DNA from: Granulicella sp.
GTDB lineage: Bacteria > Acidobacteriota > Terriglobia > Terriglobales > Acidobacteriaceae
Assembly: GCA_027452215.1 (NCBI GenBank)
Contig: DAIDGQ010000027.1
Location: 62,001 to 126,000, forward strand
Length of the DNA: 64,000 nt
Reading direction: 5' to 3'
Position numbers and translations under genes: made by a program. Each line of letters begins with the position of its first letter. The stretch's first letter is position 1. This document shows, piece after piece, positions 24,452 through 36,914 of the stretch. A model generated the notes under the pieces. That model saw only the letters and a program-made list of their open reading frames with translations. It searched no databases and was not told where the DNA came from.

Positions 24452-24506
24452 CCGGCAATTGTCAGAAATTGCCGGAAATCCCCACATACGCCTTCTCTTT
24501 GAGAGG

Positions 24507-24575
24507 GCAGGATTTTGGTCCCGACGTAAGGGCTGCCAGGTCAATGCGGCTATAGCCGCTGAGGGAATACCGCGG
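24507..24575. repeat. Degenerate copy of an intergenic palindromic repeat
   Basis: AGGGCAGGATTTTGGTCCCG and GCGGCTATAGCCGCTGAGGG parallel the modules GGAGGGACTTTAGTCCCGCC and CCGGCTTTAGCCGCCGAAGG at 52354-52420. Each module holds a small palindrome (GGCTATAGCC here). The element lies between the convergent SH3 lipoprotein and DegT-type genes. I interpret it as a member of the same repeat family as the array at 52.2 kb. Confidence 0.45.
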
Positions 24576-24592
24576 ACTTATCCAGACCTTCC

Positions 24593-25762
24593 TCAGCAAT
24601 AAAAGCGTCGTATCGCCTCCACGACGCTCTCGAGCTCTTCCACCCGAAGGTCCGGATACATCGGAAGCGCCAGAACCTCTTCCGCCGCCCGTTCGCTGGC
24701 AGGGAAGTCGCCCAGCTTGTACCCCAGAGAGTGCAGGCTTTCCTGCAGGTGCAGCGGCCGAGGATAGTAAATCTCGCTGCCAATGGAATTCGCCACAAGA
24801 TGCTCCCGCAAAGCATCCCGCCGCGGAGCCCGGATCACATACTGATGGAAGACGTGTTCCGCATGAGGATCTGTAAACGGCAACACCACGCCGTCCGCAG
24901 TCGTCGTCCCCACAACCCCCGCAGCCGTGAACCGCTCGTCATACATCTTTGCCAGTTCGCGTCTGCGAACATTTCCAGCGTCCACCCGGCGCAACTTCAC
25001 CTCAAGAACCGCAGCCTGCAGCGTATCCAGCCGCGAGTTCCACCCCACCTCATCGTGGAAGTAGCGCCTCCTCATGCCGTGGGCGCGAAGCATCTTCGAC
25101 CGCTCCGCCGTCACCGGATCGCCGGTGGTCACCATGCCAGCGTCGCCAAAGGCGCTCAGGTTTTTGGTGGGATAAAAGCTAAAAGCGGCAACATCGCCCA
25201 GGCCTCCGGCATGCACACCGTTCCAGCGTGCCCCGAAAGCCTGCGCAGCGTCTTCGATGAGCTTTAGCCCGTAGCTTCCCGCAATCCCAGTCAGTGCGGT
25301 CATATCCGCGCACTGCCCGTACAGATGCACAGGCATGATCGCCGCGATCTGTTCCCCGCGCTGCTCCGCCAGCAGCGTCCGTGCGCTCTCCGGAGACAGA
25401 TTGAATGTCCGCTCATCGATGTCCACCAGCAGTGGCTTCGCTCCAGCGCGGAGAATCGAACTCACCGTGGCGAAGAAGCTGAATGGCGTTGTAATCACCG
25501 CGTCCCCAGGCCCGATCTCCAGTGCAGCCAATGCCAGCCACAGCGCATCCGTGCCGCTCGCGCAGCCAATTGCGAAGGGAACGCCACAGGCCTCGGCCGC
25601 CGCTTTCTCAAACTGCTCCACCTCCGGCCCAAGGATGAATCGTTGCGAGTCGCATACAGCGGTGATGGCTGCAAGCACTTCTTCCCGTATCTGGGCGAAC
25701 TCGCGGCTGAAGTCGAGCATCGAAACCGGGAGCAACTTCGTACTGGTGTTTACATCGAGCAT
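24593..25762 (-). CDS. DegT/DnrJ/EryC1/StrS-family PLP aminotransferase
   Basis: This 389-residue PLP enzyme of the sugar-aminotransferase family usually transfers an amino group from Glu/Gln to a keto-sugar nucleotide for cell-surface glycans. Features are FILGPEVEQFEKAAAEACGV, AIGCASGTDALWLALAAL, PVHLYGQCADM, LIEDAAQAFGARW, and the PLP lysine motif FSFYPTKNLSAFGDAGM. I start at the ATG at 25762 because AGGA lies 8 nt upstream; a start at 25798 would add 12 residues without a ribosome site. It stands alone here, with no sugar-nucleotide genes beside it, so the substrate cannot be named. Confidence 0.88.
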   Translation of the reverse strand: MLDVNTSTKLLPVSMLDFSREFAQIREEVLAAITAVCDSQRFILGPEVEQFEKAAAEACGVPFAIGCASGTDALWLALAALEIGPGDAVITTPFSFFATVSSILRAGAKPLLVDIDERTFNLSPESARTLLAEQRGEQIAAIMPVHLYGQCADMTALTGIAGSYGLKLIEDAAQAFGARWNGVHAGGLGDVAAFSFYPTKNLSAFGDAGMVTTGDPVTAERSKMLRAHGMRRRYFHDEVGWNSRLDTLQAAVLEVKLRRVDAGNVRRRELAKMYDERFTAAGVVGTTTADGVVLPFTDPHAEHVFHQYVIRAPRRDALREHLVANSIGSEIYYPRPLHLQESLHSLGYKLGDFPASERAAEEVLALPMYPDLRVEELESVVEAIRRFYC

Positions 25763-25950
25763 CTTTACCATCCTAATTGGTACAACCGGGGTCTCCATCG
25801 CGTTTTACGTTTCATATGCCCTTGTCGGGAAGCATCTAAAACGGTAGGGTGAATGGTGCAAGTCTGCTTTGCTGCAAGGTTCGACCGCGATCAATGAACG
25901 CGGAATTTTAAAAGAGATGGTTGAACATGATGATCAGAGGAGATCGGCCC

Positions 25951-26262
25951 ATGGATTCCAAGCCGGCACAGAATATTCAGGACACGTTCCTGAATACGGT
26001 CCGCAAGGACAAAAGCCCCATTACTATCTACCTCGTGAGCGGCGTCAAGCTGACAGGCAAGATACGTTCCTTCGACAAGTACTCTGTTCTGCTCGAGAAC
26101 AATGCGCAGGAGCAGTTGATCTTCAAGCACGCAATTTCCACGGTGGTGAGCGGTCGGCCCACAGGGTTTGGCGACGCGCGCAGTAGCAACGAAAGCCGCA
26201 CTCCCTCAACACCCGCCCAGTCGGAGAGCACGCCGCCGACTTCGGGCTCTACCACCGCATAG
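25951..26262 (+). CDS. hfq: RNA chaperone Hfq
   Basis: Hfq is a hexameric Sm-like protein that promotes small RNA-mRNA pairing. The 103-residue protein has Sm1 ([36 protein letters not shown]) and Sm2 with the RNA-binding FKHAISTV (canonical YKHAIST). The C-terminal 35 residues are Ser/Thr/Pro-rich and probably disordered. The ATG at 25951 has AGAGGAG 8 nt upstream; the frame also opens at 25921 (TTG). hflX follows after about 26-41 bp, the same pairing as in many Proteobacteria. Confidence 0.96.
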   Translation: MDSKPAQNIQDTFLNTVRKDKSPITIYLVSGVKLTGKIRSFDKYSVLLENNAQEQLIFKHAISTVVSGRPTGFGDARSSNESRTPSTPAQSESTPPTSGSTTA

Positions 26263-26288
26263 TCACTTCCAGTGACGATCTTTCGTGA

Positions 26289-27821
26289 GTGTCGCAAGGC
26301 AGGGTGTCCATTAAGCCAGCAGGGAAGACCAGAACCAATCGTGAAGCAGTCGAGCAGGATCTGCTCCGTGCCCGCCAGAAGACGTCGCGTGAAAGCGCCG
26401 TCCTGGTTGCGGTCGAGTTCACCTCGGACCGCTTCCGTCCGTCCAGCGTAGCGCAGCAGGCCCGCGCAGCGGCGGCCGTCTCCGGCCAGTCCGCTCTCAT
26501 CGTCGACTCGCTAGACTCACTCGAATCGCCAGCCTCGCCCGGCTCCAGGGAGACGCCTTCGGCCCCCCAACCTACCGTCGATCCTCCAGCCGACATTGAC
26601 TTCGACGCTTCGCTCGCCGAGTTCCAGGAGCTCGCCCGGTCCGCCGGAGCCACCATCGCCGCCGTCCTCATCCAGCGACGAGGCCGTCCCGATCCCGCCA
26701 CCCTCGTCGGGGGCGGAAAGCTCGACGAGATCATCGCCACCGTTGCCTCCACCGGAGCCAGCCTCGTCCTCTTCGATCACGATCTCACCCCATCCCAAGC
26801 CCGTAACGTCGAGGCTCGCCTGCCCTGCACCGTCATCGACCGAACCCAGTTGATCCTCGACATCTTTGCCCGCCACGCACGAACCCGCGAAGGTCAGCTG
26901 CAGGTCGAGTTGGCGCAGCTCGAATACCAGCTACCCCGCCTCGCCGGTCGCGGAAAGACTATGTCGCAAACTGGAGGTGGCATCGGAACCCGCGGCCCCG
27001 GTGAGACTCAGCTCGAGACCGATCGCCGCAGGATCAACACAAGATTGGATCGCATCCGCCAGCAACTCGAAGCCGTGCGGCGCATTCGCCGCCAGCAGCG
27101 AGGCCGTCGCGAGGCCGTCCCTGTCCCCACCGTCGCTCTCGTCGGCTATACAAATGCTGGTAAATCCACTGTTTTCAATGCGTTGACCGGAGGGGAAGTC
27201 CTAGCATCGGAGAGGATGTTTGCCACCCTCGACCCCAAACTGCGCCAGCTCAGCCTACCTTCGCGTCGCAAAGTGCTGCTCTCAGACACCGTGGGCTTCA
27301 TTCGTAACCTCCCCCACGCCCTCGTAACAAGCTTTCGGGCCACGCTCGAGGAGGTAGAGCGAGCCGAGCTGCTGCTCCACGTCCGGGACGCCGCCAGCCC
27401 CACTCTCGACGAACAGCGAGCCCAGGTCGAGGCCGTCCTCGCCGAACTCGATGTCAAGGGAAAGCCAACCCTCCAAGTCCTCAACAAGATCGACCTTCTG
27501 CCCGCCGGAGCGGCTCTGACCCCGGGCCTCCAGGCACCCGCCACGGTCGCCGTCTCAGGCCTGACAGGTGCTGGTCTCGACGATCTGCTTCATGCCATCG
27601 ATGCCGCCCTGACTGCAGATCCGCTTGAAACCGCAGAGTTTCGGATACCGCAGGCCGAGGGCCGCGTCCTTGCCGCGCTCGAGCGGGGAGCCACCACCAC
27701 GGCGCAGAGATTTGAGGGAAATCTCGTCTATCTCTCCGTGGTTGGACCAGCGTCTCTGCTCAAACGCTACGGCCGCTATCAGCACCGGCACGGGACGCCG
27801 GCGACTGTTGCAGAAAGTTAG
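26289..27821 (+). CDS. hflX: GTPase HflX
   Basis: HflX is a ribosome-associated GTPase that splits stalled or heat-damaged 70S ribosomes. The 510-residue protein has the HflX-specific N-terminal domain ([54 protein letters not shown]), the glycine-rich linker [20 protein letters not shown], and the G domain with [26 protein letters not shown] and NKIDLL. An extra low-complexity stretch of about 70 residues precedes the conserved part. Two GTG codons (26289 and 26304) can start it; the second has AAGGCAGG just upstream. Confidence 0.95.
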   Translation: MSQGRVSIKPAGKTRTNREAVEQDLLRARQKTSRESAVLVAVEFTSDRFRPSSVAQQARAAAAVSGQSALIVDSLDSLESPASPGSRETPSAPQPTVDPPADIDFDASLAEFQELARSAGATIAAVLIQRRGRPDPATLVGGGKLDEIIATVASTGASLVLFDHDLTPSQARNVEARLPCTVIDRTQLILDIFARHARTREGQLQVELAQLEYQLPRLAGRGKTMSQTGGGIGTRGPGETQLETDRRRINTRLDRIRQQLEAVRRIRRQQRGRREAVPVPTVALVGYTNAGKSTVFNALTGGEVLASERMFATLDPKLRQLSLPSRRKVLLSDTVGFIRNLPHALVTSFRATLEEVERAELLLHVRDAASPTLDEQRAQVEAVLAELDVKGKPTLQVLNKIDLLPAGAALTPGLQAPATVAVSGLTGAGLDDLLHAIDAALTADPLETAEFRIPQAEGRVLAALERGATTTAQRFEGNLVYLSVVGPASLLKRYGRYQHRHGTPATVAES

Positions 27822-28050
27822 CGCCAGAAACAGTACAGGCCGCCTGATCGGGAGCGGAGGTGGTGTCCCGTATCACGCGGCCTGCATGACCCGGAACGGG
27901 TCTCAGGTGGTAAGACCATTCTACGCCTGTGCGAATCTCAAAAACAACGAAAATTATCCTAAAATCTCGCCGTCGATTTGAATAGGGATAGACGCCGTGC
28001 TGCCGCTTAGAGCAGGGCTTCAATCTGCCATCGATTTGCACGCCTGTTCT
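27822..28050. other. Intergenic region downstream of hflX with a two-step hairpin
   Basis: CAGGCCGC (27836-27843) pairs with GCGGCCTG (27877-27884), and inside it CGGGA (27849-27853) pairs with TCCCG (27866-27870), giving a nested stem of 13 bp. It lies 15 bp after the hflX stop and may act as its terminator, although no T-run follows. The rest, up to the atp promoter at 28051, is AT-richer and shows no gene. Confidence 0.45.
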
Positions 28051-28079
28051 TTGACTTTGCCACCCTGCTTTGCTACAAC
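28051..28079 (+). promoter_or_regulatory. Sigma-70-type promoter of the atp operon
   Basis: TTGACT (28051-28056) and TACAAC (28074-28079) are separated by exactly 17 bp. This is the best promoter match in the window and lies upstream of atpF'. Transcription would begin near 28086, leaving a leader of about 117 nt with a possible long stem (AGAGG...AGCCC with GGGCT...CCTCT) and a GCAAG/CTTGC hairpin just before the start codon. Confidence 0.65.
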
Positions 28080-28202
28080 TAAGAGGAACGAAAAGCCCAG
28101 AGTTTGCATTGCTTGAGCTGCGCTCGGCGGTAGAGAAACGGGCTCCTCTCGCTCTTGGAAGCAAGTTGTTTGCTTGCCCTCCTGAAGTACCCAAAGAATC
28201 TC

Positions 28203-28667
28203 ATGGAAATTTTGCATCAACTTGGCGGTCTTGTGCTCGGCTCTGTGCCGACAATGTTGCTATTCATCCTGCTCGTCGCGGCCTACGGATTTCTGGTCCG
28301 CCGTCCCCTTGAAAAGACCCTCGCGGAGCGGCGATCCCGCACCAGTGGTGCCATCGAGCAGGCACGTACCGCCATCGCGGCCGCCGAAGCCGAAACCACC
28401 CTCTATGAAGAGAAGCTGCGCGCCGCACGAAGCGAGATTGTGGCTGCGCGCGAGCGTCGGCTCCAGCAGTGGCAGGCAGAGCGAGATCAGGCCCTCGAGT
28501 CGGCTCGAGCTGCATCGCTGGACAAGGTGAAGGCAGCGCGGACTGAGATTGAAGCCCTCTCGCTCGACGCGCGCAAGCAGATTGAGCAGGCGACCGCTCA
28601 GTTGAGTGAACAGATCATGCGGGCTGTCCTTCCGTCCGGAACCGGGTTGTCGGAGGCGCGCCAGTAA
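28203..28667 (+). CDS. atpF': ATP synthase F0 subunit b-type, first copy (b')
   Basis: This is one of two peripheral-stalk b subunits that hold F1 against rotation. The 154-residue protein has an N-terminal transmembrane helix (VPTMLLFILLVAAYGFLV), then RRPLEKTLAERRSRTSGAIE, and a long Glu/Ala/Arg-rich coiled coil. The ATG at 28203 is preferred over the upstream TTG at 28155, because the b' pattern begins here. Its TAA stop overlaps the next ATG by one base (TAATG). Having two different b genes is usual for cyanobacteria, alphaproteobacteria and Acidobacteriota. Confidence 0.9.
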   Translation: MEILHQLGGLVLGSVPTMLLFILLVAAYGFLVRRPLEKTLAERRSRTSGAIEQARTAIAAAEAETTLYEEKLRAARSEIVAARERRLQQWQAERDQALESARAASLDKVKAARTEIEALSLDARKQIEQATAQLSEQIMRAVLPSGTGLSEARQ

Positions 28668-29371
28668 TGACTTCTATCTGCATCCCGGCGAAGCTTCGCC
28701 GCTTGGTGATGATCGCGCTCGGCATCTTGCTGCTGGTCTCTTTGGGTAGCACAGTCCGCGCGCAAAGTGCGCCGGCGACTCCCCAGACAGCCGCCAGCGC
28801 GACCGACAAAAAGCAGACCGTCATCAACGAGACGGACGAATATCGTCTGTCTCCCACGGTCGTCAAGCTCGGCGCTCTGCTCGGCATGAAGCCCGAGACG
28901 GCAGCGAATGTTTTCACCATCTTCAATATTCTGATCCTCGTCGGCGCCATCGGCTATGGCCTGATGAAGACCCTTCCGAAGGCCTTCCGCGATCGCAGTT
29001 CCTCCATCCAGAAGCATCTCGTCGATGCGCGCACGGCAACGGAAGAGGCCACCTCTCGGCTCAGTTCGGTTGAAGACCGGCTCTCCAAATTGGATCAGCA
29101 GATCGCCGCCATGCGAACCCAGGCAGAGGCCGACGGAGCAAAAGACGAGCAGCGCATCAAGGCCAGCGTCGAAGAGGAGAGGGCCAAGATCGTCGCAGCC
29201 GCAGAGATCGAAATTCAGAGCGCAACCACCCTCGCACGCCGTGAAATCCAGAAATACGCCGCCGAGCTCGCGATCGAGCAGGCTGCACGCAAGCTGGTCG
29301 TCACGGCAGACACGGATCGTCTGCTGGTCGAAAGTTTTGCTCACAAGCTCGGCGAAGGGAGCAACAACTAA
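28667..29371 (+). CDS. atpF: ATP synthase F0 subunit b, with a signal-peptide-like N-terminal extension
   Basis: This is the second stalk subunit, 234 residues, longer than the usual 155-185. An extra N-terminal region carries a hydrophobic, signal-like stretch (LVMIALGILLLVSLGSTVRA, then QSAPATPQTAAS) followed by about 35 polar residues. Only then comes the expected membrane anchor (NVFTIFNILILVGAIGYGLM) and the coiled coil (TATEEATSRLSSVEDRLSKL). The first helix may be cleaved or may form a second membrane segment. The start overlaps the b' stop (TAATG), and its own stop overlaps atpH the same way. Confidence 0.9.
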   Translation: MTSICIPAKLRRLVMIALGILLLVSLGSTVRAQSAPATPQTAASATDKKQTVINETDEYRLSPTVVKLGALLGMKPETAANVFTIFNILILVGAIGYGLMKTLPKAFRDRSSSIQKHLVDARTATEEATSRLSSVEDRLSKLDQQIAAMRTQAEADGAKDEQRIKASVEEERAKIVAAAEIEIQSATTLARREIQKYAAELAIEQAARKLVVTADTDRLLVESFAHKLGEGSNN

Positions 29372-29919
29372 TGGCTGCCATCGATCTCCGCTACGCGCGA
29401 GCCCTGGCCGCCGTCATCTCCGACCAGAAGCTGAATGTTGTCGCGACTCAAGGCCAATTGAATGATTTTGTCGAGACACTCGAGGCCAGCGCCGAGCTCC
29501 GCGAGGTACTCACGGACCCCTCGATTCCCGAGACTCAAAAGCTGGGAGTGCTGGATGCGATTGCCACAAAATCCGGCATGAGCAAGGCGGTGCGGAATTT
29601 TATTGCCGTTATCGCGCATCACCAGCGCCTTCACGAGCTGCGCGCGATGGTCGCCGCGTATGCCATGATCGCGGATGAGACTTCGAGTGTGGCCGAGGCG
29701 GAGATTGTCAGTGCGCAACCGCTCGACGAAAGCAACCGCAAACTGCTTGAAGACAAGATTGCAAAGATAACCGGCCTGCAGAACGTCCATGCAACCTACA
29801 CGCAGGACGCTACGCTGCTGGGCGGAGCTGTGGTGACCATCGGGTCGACCGTCTACGACGGCTCAATTCGAGCCCAGCTGCAACAACTCAAGGCACGGCT
29901 GATTGCAGCCGGAGCGTAG
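29371..29919 (+). CDS. atpH: ATP synthase F1 subunit delta
   Basis: The delta subunit links the b stalk to the top of the alpha3beta3 hexamer. The 182-residue protein has the OSCP/delta pattern: IDLRYARALAAVISDQKLNV at the N-terminus, LTDPSIPETQKLGVLDAIA, VRNFIAVIAHHQRLHELRAM, and the C-terminal signature LLGGAVVTIGSTVYDGSIRA. It is translationally coupled to atpF by a TAATG overlap and followed 39 bp later by atpA. Confidence 0.96.
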   Translation: MAAIDLRYARALAAVISDQKLNVVATQGQLNDFVETLEASAELREVLTDPSIPETQKLGVLDAIATKSGMSKAVRNFIAVIAHHQRLHELRAMVAAYAMIADETSSVAEAEIVSAQPLDESNRKLLEDKIAKITGLQNVHATYTQDATLLGGAVVTIGSTVYDGSIRAQLQQLKARLIAAGA

Positions 29920-29943
29920 ATCAGGATACGCAACAAGATTTGA

Positions 29944-31503
<1,560 letters not shown>

Positions 31504-31523
31504 GAACGACGGCATAAGGACGA

Positions 31524-34096
<2,573 letters not shown>

Positions 34097-34100
34097 GCGT

Positions 34101-34532
34101 ATGGCTGAGGCTGGAAACAATTCGGGGCTGCTCGCGGTCAGGCTGGTAACGCCGGACCGCGTGCTGCTCGACGCCACAGCGGCGGCGGTCGAACTGCCAT
34201 CGATGTCGGGCTACATGGAGACGCTCTACGGTGCCGCACCGCTTCTCGCGGAGCTTGGGGCGGGCGAAGTTCGTTTGCATGGAGGCTCGGCCGGTGAACA
34301 GACCTTCTTCGTCGCCTGGGGCTTCGTGGAGGCCCTGCCAGAGCGAGTCACAATCCTCGCCGAGACAGCCCTGCATCCTAATGAGATTGACCCGGCGGAG
34401 GCTCAGGCTGAGCTCAAGCATGGTGAAGCTCTCTGGAACCAGGCCGGCGACGATCAGGAAAAATATGACGAAGCCAATGCCGTAACCCGTGTCGCCGAAG
34501 AAAAGATCGCCAGCGCACAAGGCAAGCACTGA
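34101..34532 (+). CDS. atpC: ATP synthase F1 subunit epsilon
   Basis: This subunit is part of the central stalk and an inhibitor of ATP hydrolysis. The 143-residue protein has the N-terminal beta-sandwich (AVRLVTPDRVLLDATAAAVE, LPSMSGYMETLYGAAPLLAE) and ends with the two-helix domain (DPAEAQAELKHGEALWNQAG). The usual GHAP-type motif is replaced by GAAP. A strong hairpin 25 bp past the stop closes the operon. Subunits a and c (atpB, atpE) are not in this window. Confidence 0.94.
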   Translation: MAEAGNNSGLLAVRLVTPDRVLLDATAAAVELPSMSGYMETLYGAAPLLAELGAGEVRLHGGSAGEQTFFVAWGFVEALPERVTILAETALHPNEIDPAEAQAELKHGEALWNQAGDDQEKYDEANAVTRVAEEKIASAQGKH

Positions 34533-34556
34533 GTCTCAACTTTGAATCGAAAACCG

Positions 34557-34580
34557 GAAGCCCCGTGCGAGCGGGGCTTC
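34557..34580 (+). terminator. Hairpin terminator after atpC
   Basis: GAAGCCCCG (34557-34565) and CGGGGCTTC (34572-34580) form a perfect 9-bp stem with a 6-nt loop, 25 bp after the atpC stop. No U-run follows, so termination may be assisted, but position and strength suit the end of the atp operon. Confidence 0.65.
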
Positions 34581-34959
34581 ACCGTCTACGGAAATGAGCG
34601 CCCTTCACTACCGGTGTGGCGCTCTTCCGGAAGGCGTGGATACGCCCCACTTCGGATACATTTTTCCCCAAATGACTCATAAGATTGCAGTTGGGTGTGG
34701 ATGTAGGGCCTCCCGTTAGTATTCAAAACGTGTCCCATCCAGCGGCCAGAGGGCAAGCTCGCGCGTAGATCGCGAACGCGTAGGGACGAGTTTCGAGGTA
34801 GTCGGCGGAGGCTGTAAATTTGATTCCACTGAATTTAATGTCACCTGTGCTGAGTTGACCCTGAACCGTTCGCCAGCATCACACGACTAACAATCCAGAA
34901 TTGTTGCAGCCTGTCTACAGAAGCGTGAAGTTGATGGGTCGAACGGGGTCAAGATCAAG
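34581..34959. other. Intergenic region with further hairpins upstream of the sulfotransferase-like gene
   Basis: GAGCGCC...GGCGCTC (34596-34624) and GGCGT-GGAT-ACGCC (34633-34646) follow the atpC terminator. The rest holds no coding frame, but is AT-richer near 34815-34850 (CTGTAAATTTGATTCCACTG), a plausible promoter area for the gene starting at 34960. Nothing matches a known riboswitch. Confidence 0.35.
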
Positions 34960-36912
34960 ATGAAGCATCGAGTATCGGTCTATGTTGCTGTGCTGGCAGG
35001 ATTAATTTCTATCTCAGGGTGCGGAGCGAATCAGTTCGTCCTTCTGCCATTTATCCCGACCTCGACTCCAGTAGCTGCCCAAAACGGCTCCGTGAGCATC
35101 AGTCCCACCTACGCGGCTCTCGGTTTCGGCGGATCCACACAGTACGCAGCCACCGTCGCAGGTGGAGGAGGGGGCACGATCCTGTGGCTGGTGAACGGTG
35201 TGATCGGCGGCAATGCGAAGGTGGGCACCATCAGCTCCAGCGGCCTCTATACGTCACCTACGACATTCTTTCAGTCGCAAAACGTAAGCGTGACCGCTGC
35301 ACTCGCTAGCTCGCCGCAGACCAACTACGCGACCGCCGTCATGTCGCTCATCACCAGCGGTGTCGTCACATCCACCGCCAATCCGCAGGTCGCAACCTAC
35401 ACCATTAACCTTCCGGTCCCCGGTTCCGTCTACATCCAGTTCGGCAAAGATACGAACTACGGCTTCCCCACATCGGCACAGTCTACCTCGGCTCAGATTG
35501 GAGGAGCGGTGCCGGTCCTGGTAGCCGGAATGCTGGGAAACACCGCCTACCACATGCGTGCGCAGGTGCTTCTAGGCGACGGCGCGACCTTCACCGACAC
35601 CGACCATACCTTTTCGACAGGCCAGCCCTTCAAGACCTCCCCCGTGATCGCGGGACCCGTAAACGGAGGAACTCCGCAGCCCGGAATTGAGTTGTTCGAT
35701 ACCGCGCAACCCCAGGCTCCCGCAATGGCCTTTGCCACCGATCTGAGCGGCAACGTGATCTGGACCTACAGCTACGCCCAGTCCGGCGCGGGTGAATCCG
35801 GGACACCGCAGGACTTCGTGCAGCCAATCCAGTTCCTTCCCAACGGGCATTTCCTGGTCCAGATTTCCTACCTCTCCTCGATCCCCCTGCATAAGGGAGC
35901 GACCGTGCAGCCCGGCACCCTCGATGAGGTTCGCGAGGTCGATCTCGCCGGCACCACCATCCATTCGCTCACAGCGACCCAGGTAATCTCGGCCGTGGCG
36001 GCGAACCCCGCGCTCTCCGGACAACTCACTGGCACCACGCTCGGAAGCCTCCATCACGACGTTCTCGCCCTGCCCAACGGCCACATGGTGCTGCTGTTCT
36101 CTGCATCGAAGACCGTCAACGTGACCCCAGCCGTAACTGGAGCCGGGGGGACAACGTTTAGCGGACCGACGACGGTGCTCGGCGATGCGCTGGTGGATGT
36201 CGACCAGAACTTCAATCCCGACTGGGTCTGGAACTCCTTCAGCCATCTTGATGTCAACCGTCACCCTTGGCCAGTTCAGTTTCCTGATTGGACGCACTCC
36301 AACGCGATGCTCTACTCCAGCACAGACGGCAATCTTCTGCTCTCGGTACGGCACCAGAATTGGATCATCAAGATCGACTACAACAACGCGACGGGGAGCG
36401 GAAACATCCTCTGGAGGCTCGGTGAGGGAGGAGACTTTACCCTCAACGGCGGCACCGATCCGACCGATTGGTTCTACGCCCAGCATGGCCCCAACTACTT
36501 CACCACCAACACCACCGGCATCTTCACCCTTGGCGTAATGGACAATGGCGACGATCGAGAGCTTCCGGGAACGCCCATCGGCAGCTGCGTCGCAGCGGGG
36601 AGCACCGCGCCCACCAGCCTCTGCTATTCCACCATGTCCGTCCTGCAGGTGAACGAGTCCCAGATGACCGCGACCTTGACGGAGCACTATCAGCCCACGC
36701 CCGCGATCTATAGCTTCTTTGGCGGGGATGTCGCGCTCCTCCCCAACGGGGATCGCCATGTCGCGTTCAGCTCTCCGGTCGGAGGATCGCAGGTCTATGA
36801 GCTCAATGGCTCCCCCGGATCGGAGCAGGTCGTGTGGAAGGCTGTCACCGCGGGAACCAACCAATACCGCACAGAGCGCCTGCCGAGCCTGTACCCCGGC
36901 GTCACCTGGTAG
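34960..36912 (+). CDS. Secreted arylsulfotransferase (ASST)-like lipoprotein
   Basis: This 650-residue exported protein has signal core VYVAVLAGLISISGCGAN with lipobox SGC. Residues about 45-210 are Ig-like and fibronectin-like domains (VSISPTYAALGFGGSTQYAA). The C-terminal 420 residues form a propeller with ASST-type motifs: LHHDVLALPNGHMVLLF, WTHSNAMLYSSTDGNLLLSV, RHQNWIIKID, ILWRLGEGGDF, YAQHGPNYF and LGVMDNGDDR. Family enzymes transfer sulfate between phenols using a His nucleophile; the HH and QHG histidines are candidates. Whether it is active cannot be told. It is convergent with the methyltransferase, 2 bp apart. Confidence 0.82.
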   Translation: MKHRVSVYVAVLAGLISISGCGANQFVLLPFIPTSTPVAAQNGSVSISPTYAALGFGGSTQYAATVAGGGGGTILWLVNGVIGGNAKVGTISSSGLYTSPTTFFQSQNVSVTAALASSPQTNYATAVMSLITSGVVTSTANPQVATYTINLPVPGSVYIQFGKDTNYGFPTSAQSTSAQIGGAVPVLVAGMLGNTAYHMRAQVLLGDGATFTDTDHTFSTGQPFKTSPVIAGPVNGGTPQPGIELFDTAQPQAPAMAFATDLSGNVIWTYSYAQSGAGESGTPQDFVQPIQFLPNGHFLVQISYLSSIPLHKGATVQPGTLDEVREVDLAGTTIHSLTATQVISAVAANPALSGQLTGTTLGSLHHDVLALPNGHMVLLFSASKTVNVTPAVTGAGGTTFSGPTTVLGDALVDVDQNFNPDWVWNSFSHLDVNRHPWPVQFPDWTHSNAMLYSSTDGNLLLSVRHQNWIIKIDYNNATGSGNILWRLGEGGDFTLNGGTDPTDWFYAQHGPNYFTTNTTGIFTLGVMDNGDDRELPGTPIGSCVAAGSTAPTSLCYSTMSVLQVNESQMTATLTEHYQPTPAIYSFFGGDVALLPNGDRHVAFSSPVGGSQVYELNGSPGSEQVVWKAVTAGTNQYRTERLPSLYPGVTW

Positions 36913-36914
36913 AG

